18,813 bases of DNA from UKL13-2 sp044346745 (GCA_044346745.1 JBIIYQ010000057.1:1-18813), one strand, 5' to 3'. Shown: positions 7,340 to 14,528, numbered from the stretch's first letter. The notes: a model not told the origin generated them from the letters alone. Made by a program: numbers and translations.

Positions 7340-7839
7340 GCCTTACCCTTTTCCTTGACCTGACTCGCTCGGCCGCCGCGATTGGTGACTGAAGCAATCA
7401 GAAGTGCCATCTCCACGGCAACTCGTGCACAATCCGCACCCTTCTCTTCAACACGCGCCAACGCTTGTTCGTCTGTGTTTGTCGTCAGAATGCCATTGGC
7501 AATCGGCACGCCGGTGTGGAGTGCAACTTCAGAAACACCGCGGCACGATTCATTGGACACCACTTCAAAGTGATAGGTCTCACCGCGAATCACGGCGCCA
7601 ATGGCGATCAGCGCATCGTACCGGCCGGTCAGCGCCATGCTTTGCAACAGAAGCGGAATCTCCAGCGCCCCGGGTACGCTCGCGGTATCAATCGTGTCCG
7701 GCGAGACACCGAGGGCGGCAAGCTCCTTGATACAAGCTGCGACCATTTGGTTAACGATCGGCTCGTTAAAGCGACTCTGTACGAGACCGATCTGAAGCCC
7801 ATCACCATTCAGCGGTGTTTTCAATGCAATGTTATTCAT
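7336..7839 (-). CDS. ribH: 6,7-dimethyl-8-ribityllumazine synthase
   Basis: Condenses 5-amino-6-ribitylamino-uracil with 3,4-dihydroxy-2-butanone 4-phosphate to lumazine, the penultimate riboflavin step. The protein has 167 residues. Motifs are VQSRFNEPIV near 20-29, SVPGALEIPLL at 54-64 and GAVIRGETYHFEVVSNE at 81-97, where His90 is the family's catalytic base. NGILTTNTDEQALAR follows, and VEMA marks the final helix. Such enzymes form pentamers or icosahedral shells. The ATG overlaps the stop of the ribB-type gene (ATGA), and its own stop overlaps the nusB start, so three genes are coupled in series. Confidence 0.97.
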   Translation of the reverse strand: MNNIALKTPLNGDGLQIGLVQSRFNEPIVNQMVAACIKELAALGVSPDTIDTASVPGALEIPLLLQSMALTGRYDALIAIGAVIRGETYHFEVVSNESCRGVSEVALHTGVPIANGILTTNTDEQALARVEEKGADCARVAVEMALLIASVTNRGGRASQVKEKGKA

Positions 7840-8960
7840 ACCACTTTCAGTTTGCGATCTTGATTCGGTGGCAAATACTCCACCACCTCGAGATCAAAGC
7901 CCGACATGCTCGGGATATTCTTCGGCCACGACAAAACGCGCATCTTGCGTACGTTTAGCTCGCGGAGAATCTGCGCGCCGATACCGTGCATCCGTGGATC
8001 CCACTTTTGGGACCGTTTTGCCTTGGCGTCAGCGGCGGATAAAGTAAACCGGTCTAGGATTTCCTGTGAATGTTCTTCGCGGCGCAACAGCACAATCACG
8101 CCCGTGCCTTCAGTTGCGACAATTCGCATCGCCTCACCAACCGAATAAGCGTGGCGACCACTGTCAAACTCGAAAAAATCCGCGCCGATGAATGGCTCAT
8201 GAACCCTAGTGAGCACCGGCACATCTGGACGGATATCACCGCGAGTCAACGCCATGTGGACTTCATTCGCCGTTTTGTCACGGAACAAGTGCAGCTTAAA
8301 AGGCCCGTACGGTGTCGACACATCGCGGACCGTGACACGCTCCACCAAGGTTTCGGTGACCGATCGGTGACGAATCAAATCAGCGATAGTGCCAATCTTG
8401 AGCCCATGCGCCTTTGCGAATGGAATCAAATCCGGAAGACGCGCCATGCTGCCGTCCTCATTGAGGATTTCGCAAATCACACCGGCCGGCGAGAGACCTG
8501 CGAGGCTCGAGAGATCACAAGCCGCCTCGGTATGCCCGGCACGCATCAACACGCCGCCGTTCTGCGCCGTCAACGGAAAGATGTGGCCGGGCTGCACGAT
8601 GTCCTCTGCTTTGGCGTTTCGTGCGGCGGCCACCTGCACGGTACGTGCCCGATCCGCCGCAGAGATACCGGTGGTGACACCGGTCGCGGCCTCGATTGAA
8701 ACCGTAAACGCCGTGCCATGTGACGTACGATTGTCTGCGACCATCGGCGGCAAACTCAGACGCGTCGCGTGCTCTTCAGTGATCGGCATACAAATCAGAC
8801 CGCGGGCATGTTTGGCCATGAAGTTGATGGCCTCCGGCGTGACAAAGTCTGCCGCCATCACGAGATCACCTTCGTTTTCACGGTCTTCGGCGTCGACCAG
8901 CACCACCATTTTTCCTTGGCGGATGTCTTCGATTAGTTCTTTTGTCGAGGAGATCGACAT
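7836..8960 (-). CDS. ribB: DHBP synthase with degenerate GTP cyclohydrolase II domain (RibBX type)
   Basis: The N-terminal half makes 3,4-dihydroxy-2-butanone 4-phosphate from ribulose 5-phosphate. Its motifs are intact: VDAEDRENEGDLVMAA at 22-37, the STSHGT-like RTSHGTAF near 78-85, TGISAADRARTV near 97-108, FPLTAQNGGVLMRAGHTEAA at 128-147, and GVICEILNEDG at 160-170. The C-terminal half (about 205-374) keeps the GTP cyclohydrolase II end block HGIGAQILRELNVRKMRVL at 325-343. It lacks the zinc site: the CDCGFQL-type segment is replaced near residues 260-280 by sequence with no Cys, and the RQEGRGIGL catalytic block is gone. This matches the ribBX variant known in Proteobacteria. GGAG lies seven bases before the ATG. 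Confidence 0.93.
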   Translation of the reverse strand: MSISSTKELIEDIRQGKMVVLVDAEDRENEGDLVMAADFVTPEAINFMAKHARGLICMPITEEHATRLSLPPMVADNRTSHGTAFTVSIEAATGVTTGISAADRARTVQVAAARNAKAEDIVQPGHIFPLTAQNGGVLMRAGHTEAACDLSSLAGLSPAGVICEILNEDGSMARLPDLIPFAKAHGLKIGTIADLIRHRSVTETLVERVTVRDVSTPYGPFKLHLFRDKTANEVHMALTRGDIRPDVPVLTRVHEPFIGADFFEFDSGRHAYSVGEAMRIVATEGTGVIVLLRREEHSQEILDRFTLSAADAKAKRSQKWDPRMHGIGAQILRELNVRKMRVLSWPKNIPSMSGFDLEVVEYLPPNQDRKLKVV

Positions 8961-8997
8961 GTTGTACTCCGTTGTGTTCGGTTACTGACGCCAGCAA

Positions 8998-9618
8998 TTA
9001 GGCAGTTGGTGACTTCACGCTATCTTGCATCATCCGCTCCACGTATCTCGCCAGCAGGTCAATTTCAAGATTAACTTTGCTGCCGCTGTGCAGGCCGCGA
9101 ATGCTGGTGACCTGATAGGTGTGAGGAATGATGTTTATTTCAAAGCTGCAACTACCGCTCGGTGTATCGGCGACCTTGTTTACAGTCAGCGAAACCCCGT
9201 TGACCGTAATTGAGCCTTTACGCGCAACAAACTTGGCTAATTCATGTGGCGCTTCTATCACCAAGCGCCATGACGCACCGAGGTCTTCCATTTGAATGAC
9301 CGTGCCGATGCCATCAACGTGACCACTCACGAGATGCCCGCCGAGGCGATCACCAAAACGTAGCGACTTCTCCAAATTGACTATCGCCCCCTGGGCGAAA
9401 CCGGAAGTTAACGAAAGCGACTCGTTCGAAACATCGACGGAAAACGTCTCGGCGGTCTTAGCGACCACCGTCAGGCAACAGCCGTTGACCGCAATTGAAT
9501 CGCCCAAGCTGACTTGATGCAACCCCAACTTCGGCGCGTTTATCGTCAGCCGTAGATTTGCCGGGGATGAGTCGGCCCCTTGGATGACGCCAGTTGTCTC
9601 GATAATGCCAGTGAACAT
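8998..9618 (-). CDS. ribE: Riboflavin synthase, alpha subunit
   Basis: Dismutates two molecules of 6,7-dimethyl-8-ribityllumazine to riboflavin and the pyrimidine precursor. The 206-residue protein starts with the essential MFTGIIETTG block. It has two tandem lumazine-binding repeats: residues about 1-95 with VNGCCLTV near 44-51, and about 96-190 with GGHLVSGHVDGIG at 93-105 and ITVNGVSLTV near 137-146. The homotrimeric family is about 200-220 residues long. It follows ribD by two bases and precedes the ribB-type gene by 37 bases. E. coli keeps this gene apart from ribD-ribH; here all four rib genes sit together. Confidence 0.97.
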   Translation of the reverse strand: MFTGIIETTGVIQGADSSPANLRLTINAPKLGLHQVSLGDSIAVNGCCLTVVAKTAETFSVDVSNESLSLTSGFAQGAIVNLEKSLRFGDRLGGHLVSGHVDGIGTVIQMEDLGASWRLVIEAPHELAKFVARKGSITVNGVSLTVNKVADTPSGSCSFEINIIPHTYQVTSIRGLHSGSKVNLEIDLLARYVERMMQDSVKSPTA

Positions 9619-9620
9619 GA

Positions 9621-10727
9621 TTACTTGTTGACCCTTGCGGTGATCCTCAGATCCGGCCCGATTTGGCGCACGTCGCTGAATGAAAGAACAATTTTATCCC
9701 GCAGAGAGGCTAGCGGCTCAAGTGCAAACAAACCCTTTGCACTGTCCCCGAGTATCGAAGGCGCGATATGGGCAACAATTTCGTCAACCACACCGGCCGC
9801 GAGCAAGGATCCATTTAGCTTGGCACCTGTTTCAACCATCAGTGAGTTGATCTTCCTAGCGCCTAGCGTCTGCATCATTGCGGACAGGTCGACCTTGCCT
9901 TTCACCGACTCTGTCGCAACGCGGCAGACGTCAATCCCGGCAGCGCGGAGCGTTTCAGCACGCGCCTCCGCACCCGTGGCGGTCACCACCAGTGTGTTGC
10001 CACCCGCCAATATCTTTGCGCCATCAGGGACATCCAAGCGGCTATCGAGCAGTATCCGAAGTGGTTGACGCTGGCAAGGAACGTCCCTCACTGTGAGCGC
10101 CGGATCGTCGACGAGAAGCGTGCCGATACCCGTCATGACCGCGCAGCTATCGCGTCGCATGGCGTGCACATCACGCCGGGCTTCCGGTGACGTAATCCAC
10201 TGCGATAATCCATTGGTCAGCGCCGTCTTGCCGTCAAGACTGGCGGCAACCTTTAACGTAACGTAAGGACGCCTGCTTCGTACACGCTGCAAAAACGCTT
10301 TCAGCTGCCGCTCAACCTCGGCGCTCATCAACCCGGCATCGAGCTTGATGCCAGCGCTTATCAGATTCTCGTGCCCCTTGCCGTCAACACCTTCAAATGG
10401 ATCGTGCAACGCAGACACCACCCTTGCCACCTTTGCGGCGACGAGTAGATCAGAGCACGCCGGCCCACGCGAGTTGGCGTGCAGAGCACACGGCTCAAGG
10501 GTGGAGTAGACCGTCGAACCTTCTGCGGATTCCACGCAGTTTGCCAATGCCTCGGCTTCAGCATGTGGTCGACCGCCGGCGCGGGTAAAACCTTCACCAA
10601 TAATGCGACCGTGTTTGACGATGACACAACCGACAAACGGATTGGGCGTCGCAACCGCCCGCCCCTGCTCGGCGAGCTGGATCGCGCGCGCCATCATGGC
10701 GTGATCAACAGCTGTAAATCGGGTCAT
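9621..10727 (-). CDS. ribD: Bifunctional pyrimidine deaminase/reductase RibD
   Basis: Deaminates and then reduces the pyrimidine ring intermediate in riboflavin synthesis. From the ATG at 10725-10727 it has 368 residues. A start at 10775 adds 16 codons, but AGGG lies seven bases before the inner ATG and MTRFTAVDHAMMARAI fits the family. The deaminase domain (about 1-140) has zinc ligands His55 (PHAEAEAL), Cys80 and Cys91. The linker between the two cysteines is ten residues rather than the usual eight (LEPCALHANSRGPAC). The reductase domain (about 145-368) contains PYVTLKVAASLDGKTA, ITSPEARRDVH, TLLVDDPALTVR and VETGAKLNGSLL. Confidence 0.96.
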   Translation of the reverse strand: MTRFTAVDHAMMARAIQLAEQGRAVATPNPFVGCVIVKHGRIIGEGFTRAGGRPHAEAEALANCVESAEGSTVYSTLEPCALHANSRGPACSDLLVAAKVARVVSALHDPFEGVDGKGHENLISAGIKLDAGLMSAEVERQLKAFLQRVRSRRPYVTLKVAASLDGKTALTNGLSQWITSPEARRDVHAMRRDSCAVMTGIGTLLVDDPALTVRDVPCQRQPLRILLDSRLDVPDGAKILAGGNTLVVTATGAEARAETLRAAGIDVCRVATESVKGKVDLSAMMQTLGARKINSLMVETGAKLNGSLLAAGVVDEIVAHIAPSILGDSAKGLFALEPLASLRDKIVLSFSDVRQIGPDLRITARVNK

Positions 10728-10745
10728 CTGGCGACCCTGTCCGCT

Positions 10746-10765
10746 CGTGCATTTCGAATGGCACG
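10746..10765. repeat. Inverted repeat in the nrdR-ribD gap
   Basis: CGTGCATT and AATGGCACG can pair with one bulged G and a three-base loop, giving an 8-base stem just upstream of the ribD ribosome binding site. It could be an intercistronic mRNA structure. It has no resemblance to an FMN riboswitch. Confidence 0.35.
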
Positions 10766-10788
10766 CACAGCACACCCCGACCCGGGCC

Positions 10789-11238
10789 TCACTTCGTCAC
10801 TTCCCGAATGGCTTGCTTAAATTCCTCAACATCGGAAAAGCTACGATAGACCGAGGCGAAGCGAACATATCCCACTTGGTCGAGTTGTTTTAGCTCCGCC
10901 ATGACCATTTCCCCTACCTTGCGCGTAGGCAATTCTCTCCGCGCCTCGTTCAGCAGCGCTTGTTCAATGCGCTCAATGGCGGCGGCAATTTGTTCTTCTG
11001 GAACCGGACGTTTATGCAGCGCACGGTGCAGGCTCATCTCAATCTTGGCCCGTGAGTAATCTTCACGCTGACCATTCGACTTCACCACCGTCGGCATGCG
11101 CAGCTCGGCATTTTCATAGGTGGTAAAGCGTTTGTGGCACACGGTACAGCGGCGGCGGCGGCGGACCTGGTCACCTTCGTCTGACACCCGCGAATCAATG
11201 ACCTGCGTTTCCTGCGCGCCACAAAAAGGACACTTCAT
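10789..11238 (-). CDS. nrdR: Ribonucleotide reductase regulator NrdR
   Basis: NrdR represses ribonucleotide reductase genes in response to bound ATP or dATP. From the ATG at 11236-11238 it has 149 residues, the normal size; the longer frame to 11268 adds ten residues that do not fit the family. The zinc ribbon has Cys3 and Cys6 (MKCPFCGAQETQVIDSR) and Cys31 and Cys34 (RRRRRCTVCHKRFTTYE). The ATP-cone domain follows, with VVKSNGQREDYSRAKI near 51-66 and VRFASVYRSFSDVEEF near 124-139. Its place before ribD is the common proteobacterial order. No nrd gene or clear NrdR box lies in the window. Confidence 0.97.
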   Translation of the reverse strand: MKCPFCGAQETQVIDSRVSDEGDQVRRRRRCTVCHKRFTTYENAELRMPTVVKSNGQREDYSRAKIEMSLHRALHKRPVPEEQIAAAIERIEQALLNEARRELPTRKVGEMVMAELKQLDQVGYVRFASVYRSFSDVEEFKQAIREVTK

Positions 11239-11272
11239 CGGGACGCTCGTGAGCTCGTAGACGTGCAAACGC

Positions 11273-11363
11273 GTGAACGCGTGAAACGGCCACGTAGGCG
11301 AGCGCCCTCCAGACCACGATCCGCTTGTTCACGGTTCACCGATTCACCTATTCACCCGTTCAC
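11273..11363. repeat. Octamer-spaced GTGAA/TTCAC repeat cluster between glyA and nrdR
   Basis: TTCAC occurs at 11328, 11335, 11343, 11351 and 11359, at steps of 7, 8, 8 and 8 bases. GTGAA in the opposite orientation occurs at 11273 and 11281, eight bases apart. Read on the minus strand the run is a set of imperfect GGTGAAYN octamers immediately after the glyA stop. The inverted copies could fold with it into a long imperfect stem: 13 of 17 positions match in the best register I found by eye. It may be an operator array, an expanded simple repeat or a 3' structure of glyA. Confidence 0.6.
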
Positions 11364-11367
11364 AAAT

Positions 11368-12633
11368 CTAGCCATAGACCGGGAAACGTTTAGTCAGCGC
11401 CGCGACTTTTTCACGCACCGCAGCGATGTTAGCGGCGTCACGTGGATTGTCGAGAAGATCGGCAATCAGATTGCCAGTTAGTTCGGCTTCCGCTTCCTTG
11501 AAGCCGCGAGTGGTCATCGCCGGCGAGCCCAAACGAATGCCGGAGGTGACAAACGGCTTTTCCGGGTCATTCGGGATAGCGTTTTTATTGACAGTGATAT
11601 GTGCTTCACCGAGCAGTGCTTCTGCTTCTTTACCGGTAATGTTCTTGGCGCGTAAATCGACCAGCATGACGTGTGATTCGGTATGCCCGGAGACAATTCG
11701 CAATCCGCGTTTAATCAGCGTTTTTGCCAGCACGTCGGCATTCTTCAACACTTGCGACTGATAGACCTTGAACGATGGGTCCAACGCTTCCTTAAAGGCA
11801 ACCGCTTTTGCCGCGATCACGTGCATCAACGGTCCGCCCTGCAATCCCGGGAAAATCGCCGAATTGATAACCTTCTCAAGTTCCGGCTTCATCAAGATGA
11901 TGCCCCCGCGCGGCCCGCGAAGGCTCTTGTGGGTGGTGGAGGTGACCACATCCGCATAGGGCAACGGTGATGGGTAGACACCTGCCGCAATCAGCCCCGC
12001 ATAGTGGGCCATATCAACCATAAACACGGCACCAATTTCTTTGGCCACTGCCGCGAAACGCGCAAAATCAATCTTTAATGCATAAGCCGACGCACCGGCA
12101 AGAATCAGCTTGGGTTTATGTTCGCGCGCAAGACGCTCCATCTCTGCATAGTCGATGACTTCATTTGCGTCGAGGCCATAACTGATGACATTGAACCACT
12201 TACCGCTCATGTTGACTGACGCGCCGTGTGTCAGATGCCCGCCCATGGCGAGATTCATTCCGAGGAAGGTATCTCCAGGCTTCAGGCAAGCGAGAAAAAC
12301 CGCTTGGTTCGCCTGAGATCCAGAATTCGCCTGCACGTTTGCCGCATAGCCGTGGACATCAGCGCCGAATAGTTTGCGCACACGCTCGATGGCCAAGGTC
12401 TCTGCCATGTCGACGTATTCGCAGCCACCGTAGTAGCGCTTGCCGGGATAACCTTCGGCATACTTGTTCGTCAATTGCGAGCCCTGCGCCTGCATGACGG
12501 CGTGACTTGTGTAGTTTTCTGACGCGATCAGCTCAATGTGTTCTTCTTGGCGGCGATTTTCTTGCTGAATCACAGCGAAGATTTCGGGGTCGACATTAGC
12601 GAGCGTTTGTGAGGCCTGGAAGGTGTCTGGCAT
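11368..12633 (-). CDS. glyA: Serine hydroxymethyltransferase
   Basis: PLP enzyme that interconverts serine and glycine while forming 5,10-methylene-tetrahydrofolate. From the ATG at 12631-12633 it has 421 residues. The longer frame to 12657 adds MFFFREPI, encoded by a homopolymer leader, and is rejected because GGGAA precedes the inner ATG. Conserved blocks include ELIASENYTS near 34-43, NKYAEGYPGKRYYGGCEYVD near 55-74, VDMAHYAGLIAAGVYPSP, and the PLP-lysine motif VTSTTHKSLRGPRGG. The C-terminus has GIRLGSPAMTTRG. It is first in the run of genes ending at 4615, but the repeat cluster after it may separate it from nrdR transcriptionally. Confidence 0.97.
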   Translation of the reverse strand: MPDTFQASQTLANVDPEIFAVIQQENRRQEEHIELIASENYTSHAVMQAQGSQLTNKYAEGYPGKRYYGGCEYVDMAETLAIERVRKLFGADVHGYAANVQANSGSQANQAVFLACLKPGDTFLGMNLAMGGHLTHGASVNMSGKWFNVISYGLDANEVIDYAEMERLAREHKPKLILAGASAYALKIDFARFAAVAKEIGAVFMVDMAHYAGLIAAGVYPSPLPYADVVTSTTHKSLRGPRGGIILMKPELEKVINSAIFPGLQGGPLMHVIAAKAVAFKEALDPSFKVYQSQVLKNADVLAKTLIKRGLRIVSGHTESHVMLVDLRAKNITGKEAEALLGEAHITVNKNAIPNDPEKPFVTSGIRLGSPAMTTRGFKEAEAELTGNLIADLLDNPRDAANIAAVREKVAALTKRFPVYG

Positions 12634-12645
12634 GATGGGTTCCCG

Positions 12646-12654
12646 AAAAAAAAA
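12646..12654 (-). other. T9 homopolymer in the glyA leader
   Basis: Nine consecutive A on the given strand (T on the mRNA-like strand) lie about a dozen bases before the glyA ATG, directly ahead of the GGGAA ribosome binding site. A U-rich leader can enhance translation, and the tract is prone to slippage. A weak CCTCC/GGAGG stem lies at 12679-12695 upstream of it. No riboswitch motif is seen. Confidence 0.4.
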
Positions 12655-12768
12655 CAATAATCAAATCAATCGCGTATGCCTCCTTGTCAGGGAGGTCTCA
12701 CGCTGGGCGCGGCGGCACAAACCGCTTCCAAAGTCTATCACGCAGGCTCGCTTGGAGGCACTGCGGCC

Positions 12769-12782
12769 AGGGTTGCAACCCT
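12769..12782. promoter_or_regulatory. Perfect 14-base palindrome upstream of glyA
   Basis: AGGGTTGCAACCCT is its own reverse complement and lies about 135 bases upstream of the glyA ATG and 22 bases past the apbE stop. It does not match the PurR or MetR consensus known to control glyA in enterics. It has no loop, so it is a better operator than hairpin candidate. Confidence 0.4.
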
Positions 12783-12803
12783 CCATACTGAATGAATGGC
12801 GGA

Positions 12804-13709
12804 TCAATATCGGCAAACTCGCCCGATCCGGTCGACCGCCAGCCCGCGCAGGTCACCACTCAGCACGCCAGCCAGCCAGCCTAGTCCGTCATCCCCTTTG
12901 AGCATGGCAATGGTGGTAATCGCCCCGGCGACCAAACAACTCGGCGCAAAGACGCTGACCGATTGCAACCCCATAACCGGCTGTCCACTACGCGGATCGA
13001 GGATATGGCAGTAGCGGACCCCATCGACTTCCATAAAGCGCTCGTAATCCCCGCTGGTAGCAACCGCCCCGCTGGCAATCTCAACGGTCTCCAACACGGC
13101 ACCATCCTGCCGAGGGTGACGGATACCGAGTATCCAAGGCGCGCCACCTGCCTGTGGTCCAGTCACCACGACGTCCCCGCCTAAGTCGACGAACCCATGT
13201 CTCACGCCGTGGGTAAGCAGCACAGCCGCAGCACGATCGGCTGCATATTCCTTGCCGAATCCGCCGAAGTCGATCTCCATTCCGATGCGTGTTAGCTGGA
13301 TGGCGTTGGGTTTGCGCTTGACCTGCTGCCAACCAACCATCGGCATCAGCGCGTCAATGGCCTCTTTAGAGGGCAATTGGCCCGATTTGAAATCCCAAAC
13401 CCGCCGCAAGACACCGGAAGTGATATCGAACAACCCGCCACTTTGTTGAAAACACGAATCCGCGAAATCCAATAATTGTGCTGTCTCCGCGTCAATCTCA
13501 GTCCAACCCGCGCCATTTCCGTCCCGGCTGGCTTGGTTGATGCGGGTCACCACACTATCTTCACGATATCGAGAGTACTTGTTCTCAATGCGCCGCACCT
13601 CATCGATGGCAGCGTTCGCCGCTAACTCGGCCTGCGCAATGGTATCGGCGAACAGTTCGACAGTGTTTTCACAAGCCATCGCCTGAAACGGAAAACGAAA
13701 CCGTTGCAC
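12804..13709 (-). CDS. apbE: ApbE-family FAD:protein FMN transferase homologue, atypical metal site
   Basis: ApbE enzymes transfer FMN from FAD to Thr/Ser of target proteins such as NqrB, NqrC and RnfG. This 301-residue protein has the expected core: KYSRYREDSVVTRIN at 44-58, GGLFDITSGVLRRVWDF at 91-107, MEIDFGGFGKEYAADRA at 144-160, VDLGGDVVV at 174-182, ASGAVATSGDYERF at 212-225 and CHILDPRSGQP at 234-244. Two features are unusual. There is no signal peptide or lipobox, so it should be cytoplasmic. The C-terminal metal motif, normally A-D-A-L-x-T, reads AGAITT at 261-266, with Gly262 in place of the Mg-binding Asp, although Thr266 remains. GTG start with GGAG upstream, two bases after the preceding gene's stop. 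A distinct subfamily is likelier than a pseudogene. Confidence 0.88.
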   Translation of the reverse strand: MQRFRFPFQAMACENTVELFADTIAQAELAANAAIDEVRRIENKYSRYREDSVVTRINQASRDGNGAGWTEIDAETAQLLDFADSCFQQSGGLFDITSGVLRRVWDFKSGQLPSKEAIDALMPMVGWQQVKRKPNAIQLTRIGMEIDFGGFGKEYAADRAAAVLLTHGVRHGFVDLGGDVVVTGPQAGGAPWILGIRHPRQDGAVLETVEIASGAVATSGDYERFMEVDGVRYCHILDPRSGQPVMGLQSVSVFAPSCLVAGAITTIAMLKGDDGLGWLAGVLSGDLRGLAVDRIGRVCRY

Positions 13710-13711
13710 GC

Positions 13712-14389
13712 CTACTTCTCCGGCGGAAGGTAGGGCACTTTGCTGGAGAAAATCGCTTCTATCAGCGCCGTTTCTCGCTCTGAAATGATATGAAGAAACG
13801 GTGTTGCACCTTTCATGTGGCGGAAGGAGGAGAAACCCGCCTCCAAAAACTGTTGCATTTCGGCAAGCCCGGCCAGCTTTGAAGGCCGCCGCAGCATTTT
13901 CAATGTCGAATAAATCAACGGCTTCTTGACCACAACGTCGAGGCCTTGGCCGACATCCAGCATCAGTGCAACCTGTTGTAGCCGATCAGCTTTGCGACCG
14001 ACAGCGCGAAACGCCTCGCAATAAACCGCATTGTTGATCTCCGTGCCACGGATCTGTCTCGCGAGTGCTTGATCAAACTCTTCTGAGAGCACATCGAGGG
14101 CGAGGGCATTGCCCATTGTCTCGAAAGCAAACTTTGGCAGTAGACGTTTGATCGTTGGATACATCCGCAGCAAATCGCTGTCACGCGGTGCCGTGTCTTT
14201 TTCGCCGTAGAGCTCATCCAGAAAAAACGCAGTGGCTGGCGCAAATCTGTGGTCGACGCTAAGATCTTTATAGGTATGCCGCAGTCGACGGTGCTGCCAC
14301 TGCTTCACGCGATTAACGTCGGCAAAAAAATCCGCCTGGCGTTTCATTGGTCCGCGCAGTTCTTCTAATCGATTCAAGTGCTCAAGCAT
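13712..14389 (-). CDS. Hypothetical protein paired with ApbE homologue (225 aa)
   Basis: A 225-residue soluble protein predicted mainly helical, with no signal peptide or membrane segment. I recognise the general appearance of a conserved proteobacterial family but know no function for it. Distinct blocks are HRFAPATAFFLDELYGEKD near 47-65, RDSDLLRMYPTIKRLLPKFA near 69-88, and a C-terminal LQQ/LEAGFSSFRHMKGATPFLHIISERETALIEAIF region. It ends with TAG two bases before the GTG of the ApbE homologue, so the two are very probably co-translated. It is divergent from the aldehyde dehydrogenase gene across a 166-base region. The ribosome binding site is weak and an inner ATG at 14345-14347 is possible. 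Confidence 0.82.
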   Translation of the reverse strand: MLEHLNRLEELRGPMKRQADFFADVNRVKQWQHRRLRHTYKDLSVDHRFAPATAFFLDELYGEKDTAPRDSDLLRMYPTIKRLLPKFAFETMGNALALDVLSEEFDQALARQIRGTEINNAVYCEAFRAVGRKADRLQQVALMLDVGQGLDVVVKKPLIYSTLKMLRRPSKLAGLAEMQQFLEAGFSSFRHMKGATPFLHIISERETALIEAIFSSKVPYLPPEK

Positions 14390-14441
14390 CGCAGTTTGCG
14401 CTCACCCAATCTCCACAATCAAACGATGTTGCGCTGCGACA

Positions 14442-14463
14442 AATTAGACGCTTCAATCTAATT
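14442..14463. promoter_or_regulatory. Inverted repeat in divergent promoter region, candidate operator
   Basis: AATTAGA at 14442-14448 and TCTAATT at 14457-14463 are perfect 7-base arms with an 8-base spacer, in the middle of the divergent 14390-14555 region. This size and layout fit a dimeric repressor site. No regulator gene is adjacent, so the partner is unknown. Confidence 0.45.
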
Positions 14464-14511
14464 GAGTCTGCCGCGCTCGATTCGTCGCTGCTATTCTAGC
14501 GACCGTTCCGA

Positions 14512-14528
14512 TCAATGACCCTCAATGA
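14512..14528 (+). promoter_or_regulatory. Phased direct repeat before the aldehyde dehydrogenase gene
   Basis: TCAATGA occurs at 14512-14518 and again at 14522-14528, exactly ten bases apart, one helical turn. It lies 28 bases before the ATG at 14556. It could be an activator site or chance. Confidence 0.25.

Noticed and set aside
8961..8997. FMN riboswitch ahead of the ribB-type gene
   Set aside because: The gap is only 37 bases and has none of the conserved RFN blocks; no other gap in the rib cluster is long enough or carries the motif.
12634..12803. Glycine riboswitch or attenuator upstream of glyA
   Set aside because: No glycine aptamer core is recognisable. The CCTCC/GGAGG stem is short and is separated from the T9 tract, so only the palindrome and homopolymer are reported.
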